Positions 49,034 through 58,635 are shown, counted from the first letter of the stretch. The stretch is DNA of 64,000 nt from Euryhalocaulis caribicus (GCF_000412185.1 NZ_ASJA01000008.1:62001-126000), one strand, 5' to 3'. Notes: generated by a model from the sequence alone, not told the origin. Made by a program: numbers and translations.

Positions 49034-49636
49034 GTGAGCGAGATCCGCGACACTGATCTGGAAGACGCCGGCGCGGCGCGTCAGGCGGCCGAACGCCTGC
49101 TCGGCCTCTGCTACGACGACCTCAAGCGTCTGGCGCGCAGCCAGCGGCGCATCGCCGGGCAAAGGCCGGACCTGCTGACCACGGACCTGCTGCACGAATG
49201 CTATCTGAAGATCCGCAGCAAGACGGACTGGACTGACCGCGCCCATTTCATGCGTACGGCCGCCCTGGCGATGCGTCAGATCGTGATCGACCATGCGCGC
49301 GCCTATTCCGCGCAAAAACGCGCCGGCGACATGCCGGAAGCGGAGGTCCGGGAAATAGCGGGCTGGTTCAGCTCGGTGAACGAGAATCCGGAGGAGATTC
49401 TCGTCGTTGGCGACCTGATGGAAAAGCTCTGGACCATGTCGGGACGCGCCGCGCGCGTGGTCGAATGCCGCTATTTCGCCGGGTTTACCGAAGAAGAGAC
49501 CGCTTCCGCCCTGTCGGTCAGCGAACGCACGATCCGCCGCGACTGGGCGTGGGCGCGCGCCTGGATCCTGGCCGAGGGCGGATTCTCCCGCGCGGACAGT
49601 CCGGCGCGCGGCGCGAAAGCAACCGCGCCGGTCTGA
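49034..49636 (+). CDS. ECF RNA polymerase sigma factor (kinase-associated type)
   Basis: A 200-residue sigma factor from GTG 49034, which follows GGGGGAG; the longer frame to 48833 covers non-coding-like sequence. Region 2 is at about 25-90 (LLTTDLLHECYLKI, AHFMRTAALAMRQIVIDHAR) and region 4 at about 125-185 (VECRYFAGFTEEETASALSV, SERTIRRDWAWARAWI). This is the TIGR02999-type group frequently encoded beside Ser/Thr kinases. No anti-sigma factor gene is adjacent; the divergent kinase at 46369-48747 is the likely regulator. Sequence 48748-49033 should hold its promoter; no autoregulatory -35/-10 pair was identifiable. Confidence 0.9.
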   Translation: MSEIRDTDLEDAGAARQAAERLLGLCYDDLKRLARSQRRIAGQRPDLLTTDLLHECYLKIRSKTDWTDRAHFMRTAALAMRQIVIDHARAYSAQKRAGDMPEAEVREIAGWFSSVNENPEEILVVGDLMEKLWTMSGRAARVVECRYFAGFTEEETASALSVSERTIRRDWAWARAWILAEGGFSRADSPARGAKATAPV

Positions 49637-49768
49637 CCGGCGCTGCCACCGCCCCCCGGTTTTGATGCTTGTTTGAATTAAATCGGGCACCGCCGCTTCA
49701 GCCGATGGCGACGTCTGTTGTGCTTCCTTTCTTCTGACAACGCGGATTATCCGGCGTGGGAGAGGGGC

Positions 49769-50764
49769 ATGTCGAACCAGACGGGCGTTATTGTCTTTGC
49801 GTCGCAAAAGGGCGGATCAGGCAAGACCACGCTTTCCGGCCATGTTGCGGTGGAGGCCGAGCGCGCGGGCGATGGTCCGGTCGCCCTGATCGACACCGAC
49901 CCTCAAGGCTCCCTCGCCAAGTGGTGGAACGCCCGCGAGTCGAAGGCTCCGGCTTTCGCGCAAGTGCCGATCCAGGACCTTGAAGAGGGCATTGCCCATC
50001 TGAAGCGCAACGGCTTCCGCCTGATCGTGATCGACACGCCCCCGGCGGTCACCGAATCCATTTCTTACGTGGTCGCGCATTCCGATTTGGTCGTGGTGCC
50101 AACGCGCCCCAGCCCGCATGATTTGCGGGCGGTGGGGCCGACCGTGGATATCGTCGAGTCCTTCGGGAAATCGCTGGTCTTCGTGGTGAATTCCGCCACC
50201 GCCCGCGCGCGGATAACGGGCGAGACGGCGGTGGCGCTGTCCCAGCACGGCGTGGTGGCGCCGGTGACCCTCCATAATCGTGTGGAATTCGCCGCCTCCA
50301 TGATCGATGGCCGCACGGTCAGCGAGATACGCAGCGACTCAAAATCGGCGCAGGAGGTTTCCACCCTGTGGTCTTATTTGCGCGAGCGCGTGGCGCGGAT
50401 CGTCGCCGCCGGCGCCGTTGCGGAAGCGGATCGCGCGGACTTCACCGCCTCGGTCCTCAGCCCGGCGCGCGCCAGCGACGCCTCTGACGAGGATGATTTT
50501 GACGAAATCGAATTTCCGGATGAGTTGGGCCTGCCGATCAATCCCGCAATGACCCCGCGGCAGGCTCCAGCTCCTGCGCCGCTCCCCTCGGCGGCGCAGA
50601 CCCATAGCCCGGCGCAGGCCGTCGCGCCGCAAGCGCCGGCCGCCCCCCGTAACGGCCATGCCAGCGGCTGGGACGGCGTGGACCGCCGCAAGATCGACCG
50701 CGGTCCGCCCCGCGGCGCGCCGGAGCGCCGCCGCGCGGGTTTTGGCCGCCGCGGCCTGAACTAG
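49769..50764 (+). CDS. Orphan ParA-family ATPase
   Basis: A 331-residue ParA/MinD ATPase from ATG 49769 (GAGAGGGG site). The deviant Walker A loop is KGGSGKTT (residues 12-19), switch I is LIDTDPQGSLAKWW and Walker B is LIVIDTPP. The C-terminal 80 residues are disordered, Pro/Ala- then Arg-rich (DRRKIDRGPPRGAPERRRAG), a likely nucleoid-binding or cargo tail. There is no parB or parS-like neighbour, so it is not the chromosomal ParA; such orphan ParAs position protein cargo along the nucleoid. A small partner gene follows 12 bases later. Confidence 0.92.
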   Translation: MSNQTGVIVFASQKGGSGKTTLSGHVAVEAERAGDGPVALIDTDPQGSLAKWWNARESKAPAFAQVPIQDLEEGIAHLKRNGFRLIVIDTPPAVTESISYVVAHSDLVVVPTRPSPHDLRAVGPTVDIVESFGKSLVFVVNSATARARITGETAVALSQHGVVAPVTLHNRVEFAASMIDGRTVSEIRSDSKSAQEVSTLWSYLRERVARIVAAGAVAEADRADFTASVLSPARASDASDEDDFDEIEFPDELGLPINPAMTPRQAPAPAPLPSAAQTHSPAQAVAPQAPAAPRNGHASGWDGVDRRKIDRGPPRGAPERRRAGFGRRGLN

Positions 50765-50776
50765 GGGGTAGGGGAC

Positions 50777-51181
50777 ATGTCATCATTCGCATCCCTGCAT
50801 GGCGGTCTTCTGGTGCGTAAGGGCGAGGCCGCGCCCTCCGCCTCCAAGCCAGTTATCGTGCGCGGCAACGCTCACGATCCCTTCGCAGCGCAACGGCGCG
50901 ACGTGGTCCGGGCTGAACCCTCGCCCGCCGTTCGGCCCGCCCGGCCTGATCCGGCGCCGGGCGAGCGCGAGGTGCGCGCGACCTTGCGGCTGACGCGCGA
51001 ACAATTGCGGCGCCTGCGCCTGGCCTCCGCCATGCTGGAGCAGTCGCAACAGGACCTGCTGTCGCGGGCGCTCGACGCGCGGCTGGATGAATTGTCGGAA
51101 GGTCCGCTGCGCAATTGCCGCTGTTTCCGGCGCGGCGGCGGGGAAAACGGCGACTGCGGAAAGGGCCGGCCGGGCTGTTAG
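50777..51181 (+). CDS. Small ParA partner / ribbon-helix-helix-like protein
   Basis: A 134-residue protein. The N-terminus is basic and disordered (HGGLLVRKGEAAPSASKPVI), as in ParB-type proteins whose N-terminal Lys/Arg stimulates ParA ATPase. The middle (about 66-110, REVRATLRLTREQLRRLRLA) resembles a ribbon-helix-helix or short coiled-coil unit. The C-terminus has four Cys (RNCRCFRRGG, GDCGKGRPGC). It lies 12 bases downstream of the orphan ParA and is probably its adaptor. No family recognised; DNA binding or cargo binding are both possible. Confidence 0.65.
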   Translation: MSSFASLHGGLLVRKGEAAPSASKPVIVRGNAHDPFAAQRRDVVRAEPSPAVRPARPDPAPGEREVRATLRLTREQLRRLRLASAMLEQSQQDLLSRALDARLDELSEGPLRNCRCFRRGGGENGDCGKGRPGC

Positions 51182-51270
51182 ACTGCGCCGGGCGGTCTTG
51201 CTCTTATCAACGCGATTTCGTGTGCTAGGCTCATCGTCAGGGAGAACGCAGCGGTCGTTCCGGGGGCATC

Positions 51271-52134
51271 ATGATCTTGCGTGCGGCGTCGCTGCTGACG
51301 GCACTGATCTTACTATCTGGCTGCGCGCCGCTGAGCGTCTTTCCATTTTCGAAGCACGCGGCCGGACACGTAGCGAGCAAGGCGTTCCAGACACGGACGC
51401 AAAGCGCACTGGTCGACCAGACAGTAACCGCCATCCATGATCGTGACTTCACGGCGTTTCGTGAAGTCGCGTCAGAAGACCTGTTGGCGGTGGCGACCAA
51501 GGAGAAGTTCGAGGATGCTGTAAGGTTGGTGCCGGAAGGCGCGCTGCTGATGCGTGCGTCGCTGTTGCACCGGCGGAATGCGAGATCCAATGGCGGCGAT
51601 ATGATCCGCAGTAGCTATACGCTCGAAGAGCACTGGTTCAGAGGTGGCCGTGCATTCATCGAAATCACCCTGTTGGAGAAAGACGGCGACTGGAGGCTCG
51701 ACAGCTTTTTTATCAGCCCGATTGACGAAGCCGCGGTCTCGGCCAACCTGTTCACGCTGGAGGGCAAGACGCCCTTTCATTACGGCATGCTGGGCCTGGC
51801 GGGGCTGTCCATGTTCCTTGTGATCAGCGCGATGATCGCAATCGGCAGCATGCACGGACTTAAACGCCGCATCCCTTGGTTTCTGTTCGCCGCGGTCTCC
51901 TTCTATCCGGTGACAATGAACTGGACGACGGGCGGCATTGCTCCGCCCTTCTTCGCTTTCACCGAGGCGGGCCTGCGCTTTCAGCTGTTCAAGGTCATCC
52001 TGTTCGGCGCGGACTATGCCAAGCAGACCTACGGTCCGGCTTTCCTCTCGGTTGGCTTCCCGCTCGGCGCGCTGTTGTTCTGGATCTGCTATTTCACTGG
52101 CAGCCTGCGCTTCAAGGAAGCGGCGAAAGCCTAG
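51271..52134 (+). CDS. Lipoprotein-like membrane protein
   Basis: A 287-residue protein with lipobox LLSGC (Cys18), a soluble domain (about 25-165; EHWFRGGRAFIEITLLEKDG, similar in layout to DUF-type SnoaL/NTF2-like domains) and a C-terminal membrane region of three to four helices (YGMLGLAGLSMFLVISAMIA, WFLFAAVSFYPVTM, GPAFLSVGFPLGALLFWICY). No family recognised. It is convergent with the nucleoside transporter and overlaps it by four bases. Confidence 0.7.
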   Translation: MILRAASLLTALILLSGCAPLSVFPFSKHAAGHVASKAFQTRTQSALVDQTVTAIHDRDFTAFREVASEDLLAVATKEKFEDAVRLVPEGALLMRASLLHRRNARSNGGDMIRSSYTLEEHWFRGGRAFIEITLLEKDGDWRLDSFFISPIDEAAVSANLFTLEGKTPFHYGMLGLAGLSMFLVISAMIAIGSMHGLKRRIPWFLFAAVSFYPVTMNWTTGGIAPPFFAFTEAGLRFQLFKVILFGADYAKQTYGPAFLSVGFPLGALLFWICYFTGSLRFKEAAKA

Positions 52135-53426
52135 AGACCGAACATGCCTGCGGGCAGGGCGGCGATGACGCAGCCCGTCATGACGGTCGCCAGCGTCCCC
52201 GAAACCAGTGACGGCAGGCCAAGGTCCAGAATATCCTTCCTCCGGTCCGGGGCCATGGTGGTCAGTCCGGCCAGCATGATCCCCAGCGATCCGAAGTTGG
52301 CGAAACCGCACAGCGCGTAGGCCAGGATCAGGCGGGTGCGCGGGGAGAGGGTCTCCGACACATCGCCCAGCCGCTCAAACGCCAGGAATTCGTTCAGGGC
52401 GGTTTTCACGCCGAACAGGCCGCCGGCGGTCTGCGCCTCCGCCCAGGGAATGCCCATCAGCCACATCAGCGGCTGGAACGCCCAGCCGAAAATCCGCTCG
52501 ACCGACAGCGGCGCGTCCGCCACGTCCGGCGCCGCGCCCAGCGCGACATTGGCCAGCGCCACCAGCGCCACGAACACGATCAGCATGGCGAGGATGTTGA
52601 GATAGAGCTTCATGCCCTCGACCACGCCCGTGGTCAGGGCGTCCATCGTGGAATCATAGACCGGCTCGCCAATATGCAGGCGCTCGGCCCGGGCCTCTTT
52701 CGCCGCGCCGCGCGGATCGTCTTCGGGCACCATCAGCCGGGCCAGAAGCACGGCGGCGGGCACGGAAATGACGGAAGCGGCCAGCACGTGACCCACGGCT
52801 TCCGGGATCAGCGGCCGCAGCAGGATGGCGTAGATGATCAGCACCGTGCCGGCGACCGTCGCCATGCCGGCGGTCATGATCACGAACAGTTCGGAGCGGG
52901 TCAGGCGGGAGAGATAGGGCTTGGCAAGGATGGGCGCCTCCACCATACCCAGAAAGATATTGGCCGCGACGGCCAGGCTGGCGGCGCCGGAAAGGCCCAG
53001 AGTGCGCCGGAAAATCGCCGCGAAAAGCCCGGTGACGAAAGGCAGGACGCGCCAGCGCCAAAGCACCGCCGAAAGGGCGGAGACCAGCAGCACGAGCGGC
53101 AGCACCTGAAAGGCCAGGCTGACCGAGTTCTGCGGCTTGGTGGTGTCATAAGGCGCCGCGCCGCCCCCGACATAGCCGAACACGAAGGCCGTCCCCGCCC
53201 GCGTGGCGCCTTCCAGCGCATCCACCACGCTGTTCAGGCCCACCAGCGCGCCGCGCAGGGCGGGCGCCGCGAACAACAACAGGACCAGGCCGAATTGCAG
53301 GCCCAGCGCCCACAGGATCATGCGCATTGAAGGGCGCCGGAAGCCGCCCCAGCCCCAGGCGAATACGATGATTAGAAGAAGGCCGAGAATGGCCCGCGCA
53401 TTATCGACGCCCCAGCTTTGCTCCAT
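52131..53426 (-). CDS. Concentrative nucleoside transporter (NupC/CNT family)
   Basis: A 431-residue polytopic protein with the CNT family layout: N-terminal helices (ILGLLLIIVFAWGWGG), the FQVLPLVLLVSALSAVLWRW segment, GMVEAPILAKPYL (the E-A-P-x-L substrate loop), SVISVPAAVLLARLM, and GVKTALNEFLAFERLG with GFANFGSLGIMLAGL in the C-terminal half. It imports nucleosides with a cation (Na+ or H+). Length is normal for the family. Transcribed alone; upstream 200 bases hold no other gene on this strand. Confidence 0.94.
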   Translation of the reverse strand: MEQSWGVDNARAILGLLLIIVFAWGWGGFRRPSMRMILWALGLQFGLVLLLFAAPALRGALVGLNSVVDALEGATRAGTAFVFGYVGGGAAPYDTTKPQNSVSLAFQVLPLVLLVSALSAVLWRWRVLPFVTGLFAAIFRRTLGLSGAASLAVAANIFLGMVEAPILAKPYLSRLTRSELFVIMTAGMATVAGTVLIIYAILLRPLIPEAVGHVLAASVISVPAAVLLARLMVPEDDPRGAAKEARAERLHIGEPVYDSTMDALTTGVVEGMKLYLNILAMLIVFVALVALANVALGAAPDVADAPLSVERIFGWAFQPLMWLMGIPWAEAQTAGGLFGVKTALNEFLAFERLGDVSETLSPRTRLILAYALCGFANFGSLGIMLAGLTTMAPDRRKDILDLGLPSLVSGTLATVMTGCVIAALPAGMFGL

Positions 53427-53627
53427 GCGCTCTGATCCCCCGAAAATCGCCCCGTTGCGCGAGACAATTTCCCGCCGTCACCAGACTTGTCGCATTTCTC
53501 CGCGTTCGTGAAGGCTGCGGTTACCATTATGCGAAATTTCCACGCGCCTGCGCTTGGCCCCGGCGCTGCGATGGTGTTTGCTTTCACCCTGATCCTTCCA
53601 GCGCAAATAACAGGAGACGCCAGAACC

Positions 53628-53966
53628 ATGAGCGGCAAATTCGAAATCAAGAAGGCCAAGGACGGCCAGTTCTTTTTCAACCTGAAAGCGGGCAATGGCG
53701 AAATTGTCGGCACGTCAGAGATGTACAAGGCAAAATCCAGCGCCGAGAACGGCATCGAGTCGGTCAAGAAAAACGCCGCGAACGAGGCCCGGTTCGAGAC
53801 GTTCGAGGGCAAGAACGGTCAGTGGTATTTCCGCCTGAAAGCGGGCAATGGCGAACCCATCCTGGCCAGTCAGGGCTATTCCAGCGAAAGCGGCGCGAAG
53901 GATGGCTGCGGCGCCGTGGCGCGGGCGGCCGATGGCGCGGCGACGGCGGATAATTCCGGCGGCTAA
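53628..53966 (+). CDS. YegP-like protein with two DUF1508 repeats
   Basis: A 112-residue protein of two tandem DUF1508 units: FEIKKAKDGQFFFNLKAGNG (about 5-24) and FETFEGKNGQWYFRLKAGNG (about 57-76), each followed by a helix with an E-x-G-I/x-K-x-x-x-x-N/G pattern. ATG 53628 follows CAGGAG; the upstream frame from 53487 has no good ribosome site. YegP-type proteins are small, abundant and of unknown role. A 13-base-pair hairpin follows. Confidence 0.88.
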   Translation: MSGKFEIKKAKDGQFFFNLKAGNGEIVGTSEMYKAKSSAENGIESVKKNAANEARFETFEGKNGQWYFRLKAGNGEPILASQGYSSESGAKDGCGAVARAADGAATADNSGG

Positions 53967-54020
53967 CCGCGATTACCGCCCTTGCGCCGGGAGGTAAAAG
54001 GGCGGCAATTTACGCAGAAT

Positions 54021-54056
54021 CGAAAGACGCGCGTTCCTGTGAGCGCGCGTCTTTCG
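54021..54056 (+). terminator. Hairpin terminator after yegP-like gene
   Basis: A perfect 13-base-pair inverted repeat (CGAAAGACGCGCG, 54021-54033, with 54044-54056) with a ten-base loop; the right arm includes TCTTTCG, followed by AGCATTTTA. It lies 55 bases after the yegP-like stop. The T-tract is imperfect, so efficiency is uncertain. Confidence 0.65.
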
Positions 54057-54188
54057 AGCATTTTATGCGTTCAGTTTTCCGCCTGCATGGTCTTCCCGAC
54101 TATGCTGGGTTAAATCCTGTTTTCACGACAACAGACGATCCGCCGGCGGCCCCGCTGTGCGGACCGCATCGCCAGAACGAGACCGCTC

Positions 54189-55388
54189 ATGCCCGACGCC
54201 CGCCAGCCTTCCGCCGAGACGATCAGCTTTGACTGGGCCGATCCCCTGCATCTGGACCGCCAGCTTTCCGAAGAGGAGCGCATGGTGGGCGAAACGGCGC
54301 GCTCTTACGCGCAGGACAAGCTGATGCCGCGCATCCTCACGGCCAACCGGGAGGAGCGGTTTGATCGTGAGATCATGACCGAGATGGGGGAGCTGGGCCT
54401 GCTGGGCGCGACAGTGTCCGAGCAATATGGCGGGGCGGGCCTCAACCATGTCTGTTACGGCCTGATCGCGCGGGAGGTGGAGCGCGTCGATAGCGGCTAT
54501 CGCTCGGCGATGAGCGTGCAGTCCTCTCTGGTGATGTACCCGATCGAGGCGTTCGGGACCGATGCCGTGAAGGATAAATGGCTGCCGAAGCTGGCCAGCG
54601 GCGAGGCGGTGGGCTGTTTCGGGCTGACCGAGCCCGATGGCGGCTCCGACCCCGGCGCGATGCGCACAAGGGCAGAGAAGGTCGAGGGCGGCTACAAGCT
54701 GAACGGCTCGAAAATGTGGATCACCAACTCGCCCATCGCGGACGTGGCGGTGGTCTGGGCCAAGCTGGACGGCAAGATCCGCGGCTTCGTGGTGGAGCGC
54801 GGCATGGACGGGTTCAAGACCCCGGTCATTGAAGGGAAAATGTCCCTGAAAGCCTCCATCACCGGCGAGATCGCGCTGGAAGACTGTGTGGTGCCGGAGG
54901 AGAATCTGTTCCCGGATGTCACCGGGCTTCGCGGGCCGTTCTCCTGCCTGAACAAGGCGCGCTACGGCATTTCATGGGGCGCGATGGGCGCGGCGGAATA
55001 TTGCTGGATGGCGGCGCGGGAATATGCGCTGGACCGCGTGGTGTTCGGCAAGCCGATCGCCGGCACGCAGCTGGTCCAGAAGAAGCTGGCCGACATGCAG
55101 ACCGAAATCGCGATCGGCTTTCAGGGCGCGCTGCAGCTGGGCCGCCTTCTGGATGAGGGCGCCTATGTGCCTGAAGCGATTTCCATGATGAAGCGGAATA
55201 ATTGCGGCAAGGCGCTGGATATCGCCCGTCAGGCTCGCGACATTCACGGCGGCAACGGCATCGCCGACGAGTATCACGTGATCCGCCACATGGTGAATCT
55301 GGAGACCGTGAACACCTATGAAGGCACGCACGACATCCACGCCTTGATCCTGGGCCGCGCCCAGACGGGGATTCAGGCTTTCGCCTGA
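54189..55388 (+). CDS. Glutaryl-CoA dehydrogenase-like acyl-CoA dehydrogenase
   Basis: A 399-residue FAD enzyme. Acyl-CoA dehydrogenase signatures are clear: [18 protein letters not shown] (FAD/substrate loop), [38 protein letters not shown]-like region, and the catalytic Glu378 in [20 protein letters not shown]. The [15 protein letters not shown] pattern with these N-terminal features is that of glutaryl-CoA dehydrogenases, which oxidise and decarboxylate glutaryl-CoA to crotonyl-CoA in lysine and tryptophan catabolism. It is a cytosolic tetramer by family. The amidohydrolase gene follows 24 bases later. Confidence 0.93.
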   Translation: MPDARQPSAETISFDWADPLHLDRQLSEEERMVGETARSYAQDKLMPRILTANREERFDREIMTEMGELGLLGATVSEQYGGAGLNHVCYGLIAREVERVDSGYRSAMSVQSSLVMYPIEAFGTDAVKDKWLPKLASGEAVGCFGLTEPDGGSDPGAMRTRAEKVEGGYKLNGSKMWITNSPIADVAVVWAKLDGKIRGFVVERGMDGFKTPVIEGKMSLKASITGEIALEDCVVPEENLFPDVTGLRGPFSCLNKARYGISWGAMGAAEYCWMAAREYALDRVVFGKPIAGTQLVQKKLADMQTEIAIGFQGALQLGRLLDEGAYVPEAISMMKRNNCGKALDIARQARDIHGGNGIADEYHVIRHMVNLETVNTYEGTHDIHALILGRAQTGIQAFA

Positions 55389-55412
55389 CGTAAAAATAAA
55401 GACGGGGGAGAC

Positions 55413-57023
55413 ATGAAACATTTCACGAAAGGGCTGTGCGCCCTGACCGCGCTGCTGGCCGTTGCCGGTAGCGCGCTGGCGCAATCGGACGCCGATGTTC
55501 CGGACCGCACGGACGGGGACGGGCCGTATGACCGGCTGGTGCTGCGCGGCGGCTATCTGATCGACGGGTCGGGGGCGCCGACACAGGGGCCGGTCGATAT
55601 TGTGATCGAGAATGACCGCATCGCCGAAGTGCGCGTCGTCGGCGCGCCGAAACTCGATATCGATGCGGAGCGCCGCCCGGCCGCGGGCACGCGCGAGATC
55701 GATGTTTCCGGCAAATATATCCTGCCCGGTTTCGTGAACCTTCACTCTCACATCCACACGCTGCAGGACGGGCAGGGGACGCCGCCGGACTATATTTTCA
55801 AGCTGCACCTGGCGCACGGCATCACCACGATCCGCGAGGTCGCCAATTCCAAGCCGACCGCCTGGCTGGCCGATCTCCGCGAGCGCAGCGAGCGGGACGA
55901 GATTGCCGCGCCGCGCATCTATCCCTTCACCGCTTTCTCGCCCAGCGAAAGCAACCCGCTGAACACGCCGGAGCAGGCGCGTGAATTCATCCGCGACATC
56001 AAGCGCGATGGCGGGGTGGGCGTGAAATTCTTCGGCGCGCCCGAGGAAATTCTCTGGGCGGCGCTGGACGAGGCGGGCAAGCAGGGCCTGCGCACCACCA
56101 TGCATCACGCCCAGCTGGCCGTGACCCACGCCAACGTGCTGGACACGTCCGGGCACGGGCTGAACAGCATGGAGCACTGGTACGGCCTGCCCGAGGCAAT
56201 GTTCGACGATCAGGTGATCCAGAATTATTCGCCGGACTATATCTATCAGGACGAGCAGAACCGTTTTGGCGAGGCCGGCAAGCTGTGGACGCAGGCCGCC
56301 GATCCCTACAGTGAACGCTGGGAAGAGGTGATGGAAACGCTGCTGGAGCGCGATTTCGGCATCATCCCCACCTTCACCATCTACAGCGCCAGCCGCGACT
56401 GGATGCGTTCGCGCAACGCCGACTGGCATGATGACTACACGCTGCCGTCGCTGTGGGATTTCTTCCGGCCGGACCGGCACGCCCACGGCTCCTACTGGTT
56501 CGACTGGGGCACGGAGGAAGAGGTCGCCTGGCGCGAGAATTTCGACCTCTGGATGACCTTCATCAACGAGTACAAGAATCGCGGCGGCAAGGTCGGGGTC
56601 GGCTCGGACGCCGGCTATATCTACCAGACCTATGGCTTCGGCTATATTCAGGAGATGGAGATGCTGCGCGAGGCCGGCTTCCACCCGCTGGAGGTTCTGC
56701 GCGCCGCCACCCAGACCGGCGCCGAAATCATCGGCGCGCAGGAGGAGATCGGCACGGTGCAGGTCGGCAAGAAGGCGGACCTGGTGATCGTGGCCGAAAA
56801 CCCGCTGGCGAACCTGAAGGTTCTCTACGGCACCGGCCATATCAAGCTGAACGACGAGACGGGCGAGGTGGTCCGCGTGGGCGGGGTCGAAACCACCATC
56901 AAGAACGGCGTGGTCTATGACGCCGCGGCCCTCCGCGCCGATATCCGCGCGATGGTCGCTGATGCGAAATCCGAACGCGGCCTGCCCGAAGGGCCGATGC
57001 CGATTGTGACGCAGAGCGAGTAG
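55413..57023 (+). CDS. Exported amidohydrolase (imidazolonepropionase-like superfamily)
   Basis: A 536-residue protein with a signal peptide (LCALTALLAVAGSALAQ). The amidohydrolase metal motif HSHIH (His111, His113) follows ILPGFVNLHS, with later ligand candidates THH-like TMHHAQLAVTH and the GVGSDAGYIY Asp. The C-terminus has the usual beta-sandwich return (GTVQVGKKADLVIVAENPL). The family hydrolyses amide or cyclic amide bonds; the substrate here is unknown. Export and the link to the upstream acyl-CoA dehydrogenase suggest peptide or amino-acid derivative use. Confidence 0.9.
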   Translation: MKHFTKGLCALTALLAVAGSALAQSDADVPDRTDGDGPYDRLVLRGGYLIDGSGAPTQGPVDIVIENDRIAEVRVVGAPKLDIDAERRPAAGTREIDVSGKYILPGFVNLHSHIHTLQDGQGTPPDYIFKLHLAHGITTIREVANSKPTAWLADLRERSERDEIAAPRIYPFTAFSPSESNPLNTPEQAREFIRDIKRDGGVGVKFFGAPEEILWAALDEAGKQGLRTTMHHAQLAVTHANVLDTSGHGLNSMEHWYGLPEAMFDDQVIQNYSPDYIYQDEQNRFGEAGKLWTQAADPYSERWEEVMETLLERDFGIIPTFTIYSASRDWMRSRNADWHDDYTLPSLWDFFRPDRHAHGSYWFDWGTEEEVAWRENFDLWMTFINEYKNRGGKVGVGSDAGYIYQTYGFGYIQEMEMLREAGFHPLEVLRAATQTGAEIIGAQEEIGTVQVGKKADLVIVAENPLANLKVLYGTGHIKLNDETGEVVRVGGVETTIKNGVVYDAAALRADIRAMVADAKSERGLPEGPMPIVTQSE

Positions 57024-57152
57024 CCTTCGCGGCAAGCGTTTTTCATGCGCCGTCCGGAAACAGCCGGGCGGCGCAATTTTTTTGCGCGTTCCACGGATCA
57101 AAAGGACGCAGAGGCAGCGTTCCACTCTAGCCATACCGCGCTGCAGCAAATA

Positions 57153-57161
57153 TTATCCACA
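57153..57161. promoter_or_regulatory. Perfect DnaA box upstream of DAHP synthase start
   Basis: TTATCCACA, an exact match to the DnaA-box consensus, lies three bases before the ATG at 57165. A single box could allow DnaA to affect this gene, but a nine-base exact match can also arise by chance. Confidence 0.4.
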
Positions 57162-57164
57162 GCT

Positions 57165-58544
57165 ATGGAAAGCTGGAGCCCCCATAGCTGGCGTGAAAAG
57201 CCGGCCAAGCACATCCCGGACGATTATCCCGATCCGGACCATCTGGCGCGTGTGGAGGACGAGCTGAGCCGCCGCCCGCCGCTGGTGTTTGCGGGCGAGG
57301 CGCGGCGCCTCAAAAAGGCGCTGGGCAAGGTCGTCGATGGCCGCGCCTTCGTGCTGCAGGGCGGCGACTGCGCCGAGAGCTTCGCCGAATTCCATCCCGA
57401 CGTGATCCGCGACACGTTCCGCGTGCTGATGCAGATGGCCGTGGTGCTGACCTTCGCCGGCGGCAAGCCGGTGGTGAAGGTGGGCCGCATGGCCGGGCAG
57501 TTCGCCAAGCCGCGCTCCTCCGCCACCGAAACAATTGATGGGGTGACGCTGCCGTCCTATCGCGGCGATTCCGTCAATGACATGGCGTTCACGCCGGAGG
57601 GCCGCACGCCGGACCCGGAGCGCCTGATGCGGGCCTACGGGCAGTCGGCTTCAACGCTGAACCTGTTGCGCGCGCTCTCCATGGGTGGCTTTGCGGACCT
57701 GCAGAACGTGCATCGCTGGACGCTGGACTTCCTCTCCGGCAGTCCGCAGCACGCGCGCTACGCCGCCATCGCCGACCGTATCAGCGAGGCGCTGGAGTTC
57801 ATGGAAGCCTGCGGGGTGTCGGCGACGGATAATCCGGAACTGACCCAGACAGAATTCTATACCTCTCACGAGGCGCTGTTCCTTCATTACGAGGAAGCCC
57901 TGACCCGGCAGGATTCCGTCAGCGAGGGGTGGTACGACACCTCCGCCCACCTGCTGTGGATCGGCGACCGCACGCGCCAGCCGGACGGCGCGCATGTGGA
58001 GTTCCTGCGCGGCGTGCAGAACCCGGTGGGCATGAAATGCGGGCCCACCCTGCACCCGGACGAACTGATGCAGCTTCTCGACCGTCTGAATCCGCTGAAC
58101 GAGCCGGGGCGCATCGTGCTCTATGGCCGCTTCGGCGCCGACAAGGTGACCGAGCATCTGCCCGCCCTGATGCGCGCCACGCGCGACGAGGGACGCCATG
58201 TCGTGTGGTCCTGCGACCCGATGCACGGCAACACCTTCAAGACCGATAACGGCTTCAAGACGCGCGCGCTCGACCGCATCCTGAGCGAGGTCAAAGGCTT
58301 CCTCGACGTGGCGCGCGCCGAAGGCGTGGCGCCCGGCGGGGTGCATTTCGAGATGACCGGCCAGAACGTCACCGAATGCCTGGGCGGCGCCAAGGCGGTG
58401 ACGGAAGCCGATCTGGGCAGCCGCTATCACACCCATTGCGACCCGCGCCTGAACGCCGATCAGGCGCTGGAGCTGGCCTTCCTGATTTCCGAAAATCTGG
58501 GCGAGGCCCGGCGCAGCGAGAAAGCGCCCAGAGCCGCCGAATAG
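57165..58544 (+). CDS. Class II 3-deoxy-7-phosphoheptulonate (DAHP) synthase
   Basis: A 459-residue type II (plant/Mycobacterium-like) DAHP synthase. ATG 57165 ([20 protein letters not shown]) gives the normal length; the upstream frame would add 40 unrelated residues. Diagnostic features: [27 protein letters not shown] (Cys metal ligand), [30 protein letters not shown], and [14 protein letters not shown] with late His and Asp. It condenses erythrose-4-phosphate and phosphoenolpyruvate, the first step of aromatic amino-acid biosynthesis. A bidirectional hairpin separates it from the HU gene. Confidence 0.96.
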   Translation: MESWSPHSWREKPAKHIPDDYPDPDHLARVEDELSRRPPLVFAGEARRLKKALGKVVDGRAFVLQGGDCAESFAEFHPDVIRDTFRVLMQMAVVLTFAGGKPVVKVGRMAGQFAKPRSSATETIDGVTLPSYRGDSVNDMAFTPEGRTPDPERLMRAYGQSASTLNLLRALSMGGFADLQNVHRWTLDFLSGSPQHARYAAIADRISEALEFMEACGVSATDNPELTQTEFYTSHEALFLHYEEALTRQDSVSEGWYDTSAHLLWIGDRTRQPDGAHVEFLRGVQNPVGMKCGPTLHPDELMQLLDRLNPLNEPGRIVLYGRFGADKVTEHLPALMRATRDEGRHVVWSCDPMHGNTFKTDNGFKTRALDRILSEVKGFLDVARAEGVAPGGVHFEMTGQNVTECLGGAKAVTEADLGSRYHTHCDPRLNADQALELAFLISENLGEARRSEKAPRAAE

Positions 58545-58570
58545 GCAGAGACTGAAAAGCGGGACAAGAA

Positions 58571-58600
58571 AAAAGGCGCGTCCCTGCGGACGCGCCTTTT
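58571..58600. terminator. Bidirectional intrinsic terminator between DAHP synthase and HU
   Basis: A 13-base-pair stem (AAAAGGCGCGTCC, 58571-58583, with GGACGCGCCTTTT, 58588-58600) and a four-base loop has A-runs on the left and T-runs on the right, so it works for both converging genes. Confidence 0.9.
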
Positions 58601-58635
58601 CCCTAAAGGATAAACCTTTTGAAGCCGCTTGAGAC

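Noticed and set aside
54972-57149. A 725-codon open frame on the minus strand across the glutaryl-CoA dehydrogenase and amidohydrolase genes.
   Set aside because: It is antisense to two genes with unmistakable family motifs and lacks any recognisable domain; long antisense frames are normal at this GC content.
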